DNA of 64,000 bases from Idiomarina piscisalsi (GCF_003987095.1 NZ_PIQA01000001.1:744001-808000), one strand, 5' to 3'; positions 42,694 through 50,276 are shown, numbered from the stretch's first letter. Translations and numbers: made by a program. Notes: generated from the sequence alone by a model not told the origin.

Positions 42694-43350
42694 TCAGATC
42701 ACGTTCGGCTCAATGAAGTTAGACTTCACTATCATAGCGTCTACGTAAGCTTTTTTATCTATTAACTCTTTCCGCGAATAGCTCTCACCGCCCTCTAAGA
42801 TGACCACTTCTCTATCAAGCCGCCCAGCCATAGCTACCCGCTCTACCATCTTCATTCCGTCATCAAGGAAAATCACAGATCCAGCTTCAATATCAAAGCT
42901 CGTATGAACGCCAGACTCTGGACTTCTCTGGGTCGACTGAATGCGCTTGAAGACTATTGCGTCATAAGCTCTTGCTCGCCCAAAACTTTCTTCGACTTGA
43001 ATAATTAAATCATCTTCATCAACTTCAATTTCTGCTTTGCCAACCCCGGCCCCGCTAATATTTTTTATCTCAGTATCAATGAATGATTCAGAAACGCCTG
43101 GCAATAATTCACGCAGCCCCGGATCAATATCGATCGGATTAACTAATAAAGACTTCGCACATCTTAAAGCTATCTCAATAGTTATTTTTCGATCGCCAGT
43201 TAATATGCGCGAAAGATTGCCAGGGCTCTGATAACACTTCTCAGCGACTTGCGCCTGCGTCATATTCCATTGATCGATGCGCATCTTAATTATCCGCTTT
43301 AAATTCTTCAGCGCTTTTTCTTGATTAATTTCGAACTTATTGTTTGACAT
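42694..43350 (-). CDS. CI-type phage repressor without visible autocleavage domain
   Basis: A 218-residue protein from the ATG at 43350. The N-terminal XRE helix-turn-helix is clear (MTQAQVAEKCYQSPGNLSRILTGDRKITIEIALRCAKSLLV, about residues 29-69). The C-terminal half is beta-rich but I find no GDSM-type Ser or downstream Lys of S24 peptidases. It is divergent from the O-like gene, in the usual repressor position. There is no ribosome site, and a TTTAAT box ends 4 nt before the ATG, suggesting a leaderless mRNA as for lambda cI from pRM. A TTG at 43377 is in frame. Confidence 0.8.
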   Translation of the reverse strand: MSNNKFEINQEKALKNLKRIIKMRIDQWNMTQAQVAEKCYQSPGNLSRILTGDRKITIEIALRCAKSLLVNPIDIDPGLRELLPGVSESFIDTEIKNISGAGVGKAEIEVDEDDLIIQVEESFGRARAYDAIVFKRIQSTQRSPESGVHTSFDIEAGSVIFLDDGMKMVERVAMAGRLDREVVILEGGESYSRKELIDKKAYVDAMIVKSNFIEPNVI

Positions 43351-43354
43351 AGAA

Positions 43355-43429
43355 ATTAAATTCTTTTTTGCGTGCAAATAACTTCAGATCAGTGATAAGA
43401 TCTGAAATGTGGTTTTCAATTGTAAAACC
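43355..43429. promoter_or_regulatory. Divergent repressor/replication control region
   Basis: Contains TTTAAT (43360-43355, minus) for the repressor. Two palindromes follow: TTCAGATC-N8-GATCTGAA (43383-43406) and GGTTTT-N7-AAAACC (43411-43429). They are the likely repressor operators between the two divergent genes. The plus-strand promoter is not clear. Confidence 0.55.
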
Positions 43430-43472
43430 CCGAAGATAAGGATAGTAGAATACGCTTGGAGGCGCAACAACT

Positions 43473-44336
43473 ATGAGTAAAACAACAGAAAGATTCGCGA
43501 AAGTATCTCTCACTTTCTTCAACAGCGAACTCAACCAGAAAATCTTAAAGACAGCAGGACTGCAGGGGTACGCTCTTGCGATGTACCTGCTAACAAACAA
43601 CTATAGCCAGAACATCGGGCTCTACACTATCTCACTCGCACACATCGCAGACGATATGAAGATAGAAGTCGATGAAGCTCGGAAGCTCTTGAACAAGCTT
43701 ATTGAAGTCAACTTCTGCGAATTCGATAAAAAGGCTAACGTGATCTGGGTTAAGCCGGCCCTGGAAATGTCCTACGGCCCTTCATTGCACGCAAAATCCA
43801 ACGCTGCAGCGTCAGCACTACGTCAATTCCAGAACGTCGCTGACAGTGTTTTGAAAGCTCGGTTCTACAAAGCGAATAAGCATTCTTACCACTTAGTAAA
43901 TCAAGACGCTAAGAAGTCAGCTGAAGCACTTGAGCGCAAGCTTGCTGACAAGCCGGTGGAAGACGAAATCACTGCAACCGAGGTTGCCACCCTCTTTAAG
44001 CGTTTGAAGGGCTCAGGAGCGCGTCTAGGCAAGCGTATTAAAGCAGAGATTACTGATGCGCTGGATATGTACGCTTTCACTTGTCAGCAAGTCGAGAGAG
44101 TCGTTCAAAACTCGGAGTCTCTGAGTGATGTTGCTGATGGTTTAAGCGCGATTGCTGACAAGTATTCTGATGTTGAAAGCAAGAGTGTTGGTGTTGAAGT
44201 CAAGAAAGAAGATCGCCCTGATATCACTAAAACGGCTAGTAAAATGGACGAAAAGCCAGTAGTTAAAAAGTCGGAAAAATCAGGTCGTGCTGAAAATTAT
44301 CGCAGTAAAGTAGCAAGTTTACGTGATTTAATATGA
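43473..44336 (+). CDS. Phage replication initiator, O-like
   Basis: A 287-residue protein. The N-terminal part looks like a winged helix (LKTAGLQGYALAMYLLTNNYSQNIGLYTISLAHIADDMKIEVDEARKLLNKLIEVNFCEFD, about 25-90), as in phage O/DnaD-type initiators, and the C-terminus is Lys/Glu/Ser-rich and probably disordered. It directly precedes the helicase gene, as in lambda O-P type modules. GGAGG lies about 10 nt upstream of the ATG. Confidence 0.7.
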   Translation: MSKTTERFAKVSLTFFNSELNQKILKTAGLQGYALAMYLLTNNYSQNIGLYTISLAHIADDMKIEVDEARKLLNKLIEVNFCEFDKKANVIWVKPALEMSYGPSLHAKSNAAASALRQFQNVADSVLKARFYKANKHSYHLVNQDAKKSAEALERKLADKPVEDEITATEVATLFKRLKGSGARLGKRIKAEITDALDMYAFTCQQVERVVQNSESLSDVADGLSAIADKYSDVESKSVGVEVKKEDRPDITKTASKMDEKPVVKKSEKSGRAENYRSKVASLRDLI

Positions 44337-44353
44337 TTATTTATTTTTAATTT

Positions 44354-44388
44354 CAACGGAGACAACTCGTTGTTTTTGTTGATATAAT
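44354..44388 (+). promoter_or_regulatory. Weak hairpin and extended -10 promoter before the helicase gene
   Basis: CAACG-N9-CGTTG followed by five T (44354-44377) is a weak terminator; TGATATAAT (44380-44388) just after it could start a separate helicase transcript. Confidence 0.45.
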
Positions 44389-44457
44389 TAAAAGTGTGAG
44401 AGCAAGGATTGCTTCACGAAATGGAGAGCAACTAAAAACGAAAAAGGAGCGTTCGTT

Positions 44458-45846
44458 ATGATTAATCAAGAATCAATTCTAAAAGCAGAAAAGCAACTGA
44501 TTGGTTGCGCACTTCTAAACTCTACAATCGTTGAAAAAGACTTCGGCTTGGGTATCTCTGATAATGCTACTGAGATCGACGACATTAAGCTTTCGTTTGC
44601 TTGGAAAGCGATTGTCGATTTAGTAAGCCAGGGCAAGTTCGTTGATAAAGACTCAGTTAAAAGACACGCGCTATATCTAGGTAGCGATCTACTGCCGGAC
44701 TTCGAGTTTGATAGCTTATTTGATGAGTGTATTGCACTTGTTGAAGACACTAAAGCAGTTAGAAACATCGCTGAGCGTGTAAAAGAAGGTTATATCATAA
44801 GTCGAGTCAGAAGAAACTCCGATCTAGTATCTCAAGCTGCTTACGACAGCGGTATGAACATTGAAGAGAAGATCGCCAAGATCGAATCTATCAGTCAGAT
44901 TGAATTCAATGATGAATCAACTCAAGAAACGACTATTACGTTAAGAGACTCAACGTCGAAGCTTATCGACCGCATTATGAAAGCCGCTGATGGTGAGACT
45001 ATGGGCGTTTCTACCGGCTTTAGCGACTTAGACGATATGTTGGGTTCGGGTTTAGAACCGGGCGAACTTTATATTATCGCGGCTCGCCCAGGAATGGGTA
45101 AAACAACGCTTTCTTTAGACGTTGCACGAGCTGTATCTGAAGCGGGTAAAAAGACATTCTATGCATCTGTTGAAATGCCTGAAACTCAATTAGCGCTGAA
45201 AATGTTGGCAGCAAATTCTGGTGTAGAGTTCGGCAAAATCAAGAAAGGTCAGCTCAATGATGATGAGTTCACAAGCTTAGAAGCGGCAATCGCTAAACAG
45301 AAGAAATACGACCAACATTTCAATGTGTGTATCGATAATCATCTTGAAGCAATTGTCAGCAAAGCGCGTCGTCAAAAACGTAAAGATGGATTAGATATTA
45401 TCTTTGTCGACTACCTGCAGCTGCTTCAGACATATAAAAACTTCGGTGGAAACAGAACGCTTGAAGTGTCTCATATCTCAAACTCTCTGAAAGCGTTAGC
45501 TAAAGAGCTGGATGTTCCGGTAGTAGCACTTTCACAGTTAAACCGTGGGCTTGAGACTCGTAATGACCCGCGCCCGAAAAACTCTGATTTGAGAGATTCA
45601 GGTTCGATTGAGCAAGACGCTACGGCAATTATCTTTATTCATCGTGATGAAGTGTATAAACACGATTCACCGCTTAAGGGGTTCGCAGAGTTCATTATCG
45701 GCAAAAACCGACACGGCGAGACTGGAACTATCATTGCAAAAAGCAGACTTGAATACTCTGAGTTTGTCGAGATTGATGTTCGAGACTTAGATCACTTAAC
45801 AGACGCTTGTAAGCAAGCAAAAATCAGTGCTCATAACGTAGCCTAA
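44458..45846 (+). CDS. dnaB: DnaB-like replicative helicase
   Basis: A 462-residue RecA-fold helicase: an N-terminal DnaB domain (about 1-110), a linker, then Walker A ARPGMGKTTLS (about 216-226), ASVEMPETQLALKML, Walker B DIIFVDYLQLL, and GSIEQDATAIIFIHRDEVY followed by IGKNRHGETGTI. It unwinds phage DNA at the fork, so the phage does not depend on loading host DnaB alone. AAAGGAG precedes the ATG. Confidence 0.93.
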   Translation: MINQESILKAEKQLIGCALLNSTIVEKDFGLGISDNATEIDDIKLSFAWKAIVDLVSQGKFVDKDSVKRHALYLGSDLLPDFEFDSLFDECIALVEDTKAVRNIAERVKEGYIISRVRRNSDLVSQAAYDSGMNIEEKIAKIESISQIEFNDESTQETTITLRDSTSKLIDRIMKAADGETMGVSTGFSDLDDMLGSGLEPGELYIIAARPGMGKTTLSLDVARAVSEAGKKTFYASVEMPETQLALKMLAANSGVEFGKIKKGQLNDDEFTSLEAAIAKQKKYDQHFNVCIDNHLEAIVSKARRQKRKDGLDIIFVDYLQLLQTYKNFGGNRTLEVSHISNSLKALAKELDVPVVALSQLNRGLETRNDPRPKNSDLRDSGSIEQDATAIIFIHRDEVYKHDSPLKGFAEFIIGKNRHGETGTIIAKSRLEYSEFVEIDVRDLDHLTDACKQAKISAHNVA

Positions 45847-45902
45847 GACGTTATACCCGGCCCCAAGGATTGGGGCCTCTCATAAGCATATGGAGGTGCA
45901 AA

Positions 45903-46748
45903 ATGAGTGTAGTAGCAGTAAGAACTATTAGCTTAGATCTGGCTTTAAACAACCTGGGCTTTGCTGTCATCGATTATGTGTCGGATGGTGAAGATATCGC
46001 AGCATACGTTCAGAAAGCCGGGCAAGTCAGCTTTGGACATATCAACTATTCGAAGTTCGGGTATATGAACTTGAATCATCTTCATCGTGCTCGAATGTTG
46101 ATCACATTCTTGCGCAAGCTTATTGAAGAGTACGAGCCAGAGTTCCTGATCACTGAATTGCCGGTCGGCTTCCGTCCTTATTACAAGTATCGAAACATAG
46201 CTGAAAACGCAGGCAAGAAGGCTTTGAAGTTGCACATTGATGCGAAGGCTAAGGGTCAGTCAAAAGAAGAGTTCGCTGACGCCTTTAAAAAGCTTTACCG
46301 CGAAGAATTCGGTCGTCAATCAGACGCTGAGAGCTTCATTAAAAACGCGGACGCAACAAGCCATAGTTTTGGTGTAGTGACGGGCATCATCTCAACAATG
46401 CTTGATATCAAAGTGCTGACGCTTAACCCACGAGACTGCAAAGATTCTTCGCTTGTCGGCAAGCACGAGAAAGCGAAAGAAGACATCGTTATCCAGGCGC
46501 TACTGAACGCCCATCACGCTGGCTTTGGGTATCAGCACACGCACGATGACGACATCGATCTTCTTGTCGACAAGCAAGAGCACGCAGCTGATGCTGTAAT
46601 GCTTGGACTATCGATTGAAAGACTAGCAGACCGAAAAAAGCAGGCTCTTAACAGCTTCATCAAGCCACTTTTAAGCGGTAGAGCGTTCAACCCTCACGAT
46701 GTTAGTAAGTCGGTACCAGACGTCTCTGACTGCTTACTATCTCATTAA
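45903..46748 (+). CDS. RuvC-fold Holliday junction resolvase-like protein
   Basis: A 281-residue protein from the ATG at 45903 (GGAGG 6 nt upstream). The RuvC-like acidic set appears as ISLDLALNNLGFAVID (Asp near residue 11), EFLITELPVG (Glu near 85) and KQEHAADAVMLGLS (Asp near 237), spaced as in phage RuvC-fold nucleases, though longer than RuvC. It ends the replication operon. Terminator at 46772-46794. Confidence 0.6.
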   Translation: MSVVAVRTISLDLALNNLGFAVIDYVSDGEDIAAYVQKAGQVSFGHINYSKFGYMNLNHLHRARMLITFLRKLIEEYEPEFLITELPVGFRPYYKYRNIAENAGKKALKLHIDAKAKGQSKEEFADAFKKLYREEFGRQSDAESFIKNADATSHSFGVVTGIISTMLDIKVLTLNPRDCKDSSLVGKHEKAKEDIVIQALLNAHHAGFGYQHTHDDDIDLLVDKQEHAADAVMLGLSIERLADRKKQALNSFIKPLLSGRAFNPHDVSKSVPDVSDCLLSH

Positions 46749-46771
46749 TCTACCCCCCCCCTAACCTATCG

Positions 46772-46794
46772 ATGCCGGGCTATATGTCCGGCAT
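46772..46794 (+). terminator. Terminator of the replication operon
   Basis: ATGCCGG-N9-CCGGCAT followed by TTTACTTTT on the plus strand. Confidence 0.75.
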
Positions 46795-46858
46795 TTTACT
46801 TTTGATATTTATATTGTACTATATATAACTTAAATTATCAAATGTAAAAGGTGCTGGA

Positions 46859-47164
46859 ATGTACGTCATTGCTGAAGTTTTGATAGATTTTTGCGACGAG
46901 AGCCAGGAGTATTTCATTGAAAAAGGAACGAATATTCCTGCCAAGATCTTATGCTGCGTTCACGACTACAATATGCTGAAACTCGGTATCGACAGTTGCA
47001 AGCAAGATGAAGATATCGATCTGGACGCTTGCGTTATCTTCACGACAAAACAAGCGTACTTAATGATGAACAGTAAAAACATCAATATAGCGATTGATGA
47101 AGTGTGCTTTCTGAAGTGCTGGCGATTTGATAATGAGTTGCCAGCAAGTGAGACTAAGCATTAA
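46859..47164 (+). CDS. Phage protein, unknown
   Basis: A 101-residue acidic, Cys-rich protein (six Cys) beginning MYVIAEVLIDFCDESQEYFIEKGTNIPAKILCCVHDYNML.... AAAGGTG lies upstream. It meets the 47165-47539 gene tail to tail with no gap. Function unknown. Confidence 0.55.
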   Translation: MYVIAEVLIDFCDESQEYFIEKGTNIPAKILCCVHDYNMLKLGIDSCKQDEDIDLDACVIFTTKQAYLMMNSKNINIAIDEVCFLKCWRFDNELPASETKH

Positions 47165-47539
47165 TTAGAAAGCATCTGGAAAATATATTTTAATTAGTAG
47201 CGATAACGAAGAAAGTGCAAAAAGGCCCAGCGATATCATTACTGTTATTCTGAAGTTTCTCGCTTGAGAGCGTCGAGATAGTTCATCGTAGAGTAAGTTT
47301 AAGCGAGAAGGTTGATAATCACGCTTCGTCAAAATGGGCCACTTGTCGGCAGTCTTTATGGTAGAAATAGCTTGCTGATTGTAAAGCTTTGTAGCAATGT
47401 ATACTTCTTGCTCTATTGACTTTTTAGAACGCTTGTTTAGCATTTTAGACCAAGCAGCACGATAAAAAATAATTGCATCAGCGACATCTATTTCTCCTTT
47501 TTCATTTTCGCTGATCTTTATATCCATTTCATCCTTCAT
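47165..47539 (-). CDS. Tail-anchored membrane protein near attR (possible conversion gene)
   Basis: A 124-residue protein with a soluble charged N-terminal part and one hydrophobic helix at the C-terminus (about residues 97-119, VMISLGLFALSSLSLLIKIYF). AAGGAG lies before the ATG, and a 10-bp-arm palindrome sits in its leader. Location at the prophage end with its own control suggests expression in the lysogen; function unknown. Confidence 0.6.
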   Translation of the reverse strand: MKDEMDIKISENEKGEIDVADAIIFYRAAWSKMLNKRSKKSIEQEVYIATKLYNQQAISTIKTADKWPILTKRDYQPSRLNLLYDELSRRSQARNFRITVMISLGLFALSSLSLLIKIYFPDAF

Positions 47540-47555
47540 ATTTTCTCCTTTTGAC

Positions 47556-47582
47556 GTATACCAAACAGGGCATTTGGTATAC
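47556..47582 (-). promoter_or_regulatory. Perfect palindrome with 10-bp arms in the 47539 leader
   Basis: GTATACCAAA-N7-TTTGGTATAC. It lies between a possible -10 (TTATTATAAG, minus, near 47590) and the ribosome site, so it is either an operator at the start point or an RNA stem-loop controlling translation. Confidence 0.6.
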
Positions 47583-47644
47583 AGCTCACTTATAATAACC
47601 TTACTTACTGATTTTTATAGATTTTTTATTTTATAAAATCAAGC

Positions 47645-47896
47645 TGTCTACTAAATATGTCTACCATCGTTAGATCTGTTCATTTTTTAATCTATTCGCA
47701 TATTTATTCACATACTTATTCAATCGAAAAAGAAGATTAAAAAACACCCATCTAATTCAATTGTTGAATTTTATGTTTTTGGGCGATTCCAGTATAAATA
47801 TGCTTATTATATAGCTTGAATTAGTTTTATGACTTTAGTCGACAAAACTATAAGTTTTCTTTTCAATGTCTACCATTTCTACCATATTTTAGTAGA
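47645..47896 (+). other. Cluster of integrase arm-type site candidates (right)
   Basis: TGTCTACTAAA at 47645-47655 and, inverted, at 47886-47896; TGTCTACCAT at 47658-47667 and 47865-47874; a one-mismatch inverted copy at 47832-47842. The 430-bp region 47540-47969 is very A/T-rich and has no gene; it is the phage arm of attR. Confidence 0.65.
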
Positions 47897-47969
47897 CAAC
47901 AGTTATAAGATAACAAATATAAAATATGGTAAACTCGCCTACAGCACTTGTTTTTAAAGGTTTCTTACG

Positions 47970-48320
47970 ATGGCATCTAGATCCAACGACTCGCTTAAAG
48001 ATCAACTCAGCCAAATGGTATATTCGACAGACTCAGGCCGTATTGAGCCTGACGAGGAGCCTGAGCAGATACCAGAAGGCGACGGTGTAGTAAGGCTAAA
48101 AAGGGAAACCAAAGGCCGCAAAGGTAAAGGAGTTACTATTGTGACCGGCCTTGCGTTACCAAAAGATGAATTGAAAAAGTTTGCGAAGAAGCTAAAACAG
48201 CAATGTGGTGTTGGTGGTTCAGTAAAAGACTATGACATTGAACTGCAGGGTGACCAGCGCGACAGTATTGAAGCTTATCTAAAAGCGGAAGGTTACAAAG
48301 TTAAGCGATCGGGAGGTTAA
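47970..48320 (+). CDS. yciH: YciH/SUI1-family translation factor, N-terminus supplied by the prophage
   Basis: A 116-residue protein. VYSTDSGRI, GDGVVRLKRETKGRKGKGVTIVTGLAL, CGVGGSVKDYDIELQGDQR and the final AEGYKVKRSGG match YciH (SUI1/eIF1 fold), which affects start-codon selection. Residues 1-11 (MASRSNDSLKD) come from phage DNA; host sequence starts at the att core (48003-48016). The native start, MSDWKEQLSQ, is at 12371. The conserved part is intact, so the protein is probably functional but under phage upstream sequence (TAAAGG 9 nt before the ATG). Confidence 0.9.
   Translation: MASRSNDSLKDQLSQMVYSTDSGRIEPDEEPEQIPEGDGVVRLKRETKGRKGKGVTIVTGLALPKDELKKFAKKLKQQCGVGGSVKDYDIELQGDQRDSIEAYLKAEGYKVKRSGG
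47997..48016 (+). other. attR core site
   Basis: AAAGATCAACTCAGCCAAAT, partner of attL at 12383-12402, 14-bp identical core at 48003-48016. Prophage length between cores is about 35.6 kb. Confidence 0.85.
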
Positions 48321-49971
48321 GGTCGTACTCAATGTATAAGCATTGACCTTTGTCTTTCCATTCATAATAGCGGGAAAAGTTTTTAATCAGCTGCATACCT
48401 CGACCGTGCATTTTTTCTTCATCCAATACCGGAGAAAACTCATCAGCCGGATACCCGTTTTCTCCGTTTGACCGAATGCCAAAACAAATCAGGCTATCAA
48501 CGGGTTGGTAGTTAACATCAATCGATACCTCAATGTTTTCAAGGCTACCAAGACGTCGTTCTCGTTCTGCATAATAGCGTTCAAACCCTTCATTTTCTTC
48601 CTTCACATCGGAGTTCAACCGTAAAAGATTGTGCTCCAAAATATTATTAAACGCTTCCGCTAATAATAAGTACAGCGTTGTTTTATGGGCTTTTATCCCT
48701 TCCAGGTGCGATAATGAATCGACAAGCCGGGTCACAGGATCTTCCCCTACAATATTTTTTTCGCTGAGTCGTACTTTCAACTCAAAAGGAAGGTGAGTGA
48801 TAGAATGGTCGTCTTTTTTAACGGGCAGTTGAGTCGGTTCACAACTGACAACAATTAATGAAATATCGTCACTTTGCTCAGTGCCCTTCTGAAAGCTCTC
48901 GAGCGAGTTCACCAACTGGTCAAACTGTTTTTTACTGCCAAACTGTTTTAGCTTTTTTTCAAAACCACTCTCGTTAAGGCGCTGCCCCTGGGTGTTCGTC
49001 ATCTCAATAACGCCGTCAGTATACGCAACCAACCGTTGCCCGGGTTCGATAAAACAGTGACTCAACGAGCTATTAAATTCTTCTGGTGGCAAAATACCTA
49101 ACGCCAGGTGCTCTGACGGCAAGCGGTAAGTGACTCGTCCATTGTTATCAATAAAAAGTGCGTCCGGAATGCCTCCGTTCCAATAGCTAAGGCGGTCGCC
49201 CCCTGCTGATAGCTCTGCGACAAATGCTGCACAAAACATGTCGTCAGGTAACAATTTTACCAGCCGCCGATTAAACTCTTTGACCATGGTCGCGACCGAC
49301 AACCCTCTCTCAGCCAAATCGAAAAACGTCTGCGCAACCGGCAGTGCCCCAGTTGCTGGCGCCAAGCCATGACCGGTAAAGTCACCGACAAAAATATAGT
49401 AATTTCCTAAGGGGCCCCCTTTTGACAGAACCAAGTCACCATTAAATTCGGTTGCCGGCGATAAATAGGTTTGCAGAAAATCGAACCTCAGTTCATTTTC
49501 TAACAGTGCGTTGCTTAGCATGTGGCTCACCACATTTTGCTCACGCTCCATACGGTTGGAGTGATAAGCCAGTACTTCATTCTTTTCTTTCAGCTTAAAG
49601 CTCAATTCTCGCACGCGTGCGTGAGCATTTAGCTTAGCCTGTAAAACAATAGGCTCTGGCGGCGTACTGATAAAGTCATCGCCGCCCGCATCCAGGCATT
49701 CTAAAAGCGTTTTCTGATCATCAAGTGCAGTAATAAACAGCACAGGAAGATGAATTTCACCACTTAACTGTTTTAAGTGTTTTGCGGTTGTAAGGCCGTC
49801 CATGACCGGCATCATGACATCAAGTAATACAATGTCAGCGCCCTTATGACTGAAAAGCTCCAGCGCTTGCATACCGTTTGCCGCGCAGCTTACATTGTGT
49901 CCAAAACGCTCAATAAGCCCCTTTAGCATGACCCTATTGGCGGCCTGATCATCAACGACGAGTACGTGCAT
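48301..49971 (-). CDS. Receiver-SpoIIE phosphatase with C-terminal ATPase-type kinase domain
   Basis: A 556-residue three-part regulator: receiver domain (about 1-120, phospho-acceptor Asp in IVLLDVMMPVMDG), PP2C/SpoIIE phosphatase (about 165-385, FVGDFTGHGLAPATGALP and VAYTDGVIEM), and a HATPase anti-sigma-like domain (about 410-556, LLLAEAFNNILEHNLL and HGRGMQLIKNF). This matches HsbR-type partner-switch regulators that act on a STAS protein. Its start overlaps the STAS gene stop by 1 nt. The 3' end overlaps yciH tail to tail by 20 bp. Confidence 0.88.
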   Translation of the reverse strand: MHVLVVDDQAANRVMLKGLIERFGHNVSCAANGMQALELFSHKGADIVLLDVMMPVMDGLTTAKHLKQLSGEIHLPVLFITALDDQKTLLECLDAGGDDFISTPPEPIVLQAKLNAHARVRELSFKLKEKNEVLAYHSNRMEREQNVVSHMLSNALLENELRFDFLQTYLSPATEFNGDLVLSKGGPLGNYYIFVGDFTGHGLAPATGALPVAQTFFDLAERGLSVATMVKEFNRRLVKLLPDDMFCAAFVAELSAGGDRLSYWNGGIPDALFIDNNGRVTYRLPSEHLALGILPPEEFNSSLSHCFIEPGQRLVAYTDGVIEMTNTQGQRLNESGFEKKLKQFGSKKQFDQLVNSLESFQKGTEQSDDISLIVVSCEPTQLPVKKDDHSITHLPFELKVRLSEKNIVGEDPVTRLVDSLSHLEGIKAHKTTLYLLLAEAFNNILEHNLLRLNSDVKEENEGFERYYAERERRLGSLENIEVSIDVNYQPVDSLICFGIRSNGENGYPADEFSPVLDEEKMHGRGMQLIKNFSRYYEWKDKGQCLYIEYDLNLPIA

Positions 49972-50276
49972 TAGGCGATAGTAAACATCTTTTCAAAACG
50001 GGATATATCCAGAATACGACGAACATCGGGCTTGGCATTTATCAACTGAATGCCTTTGACACTATTACCCAGAGACTTTCGCATATTGAGTAGCATACCT
50101 AACGCCGAGCTGTCCAAGTATTCGGTTTCTCTCAAGTCAATAATTACAGTCGGCTGAGAATCGCCAATGTGGCTATAAGCCTGACGAAACTCTTGCACCA
50201 AACTAAAATCAAACTTCCCCTGAATGGCAATAATCAGTTGTTTGCCATCATTTGAAAACTCGCGACTGACGCTCAT
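49971..50276 (-). CDS. STAS-domain anti-sigma factor antagonist (HsbA-like)
   Basis: A 101-residue STAS protein with the phosphorylatable Ser in YLDSSALGMLLNMRK (about residue 57). It is co-transcribed with the REC-SpoIIE gene, which should control its phosphorylation in a partner-switch circuit for motility, biofilm or general stress; the output is not shown by the sequence. Confidence 0.88.
   Translation of the reverse strand: MSVSREFSNDGKQLIIAIQGKFDFSLVQEFRQAYSHIGDSQPTVIIDLRETEYLDSSALGMLLNMRKSLGNSVKGIQLINAKPDVRRILDISRFEKMFTIA

Noticed and set aside
46752-46760. Run of nine C as a phase-variation tract
   Set aside because: It lies between a stop codon and a terminator, not in a gene or promoter spacer.
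47821-47896. Plus-strand promoter for yciH with TAGACA as -35
   Set aside because: The best -10 lies 19 bp away and the region is so A/T-rich that many equal candidates exist; not listed as a feature.
12389-48016. The tail genes as part of a true gene transfer agent
   Set aside because: Integrase, att sites, repressor, replication genes and both terminase subunits indicate a regular temperate phage.
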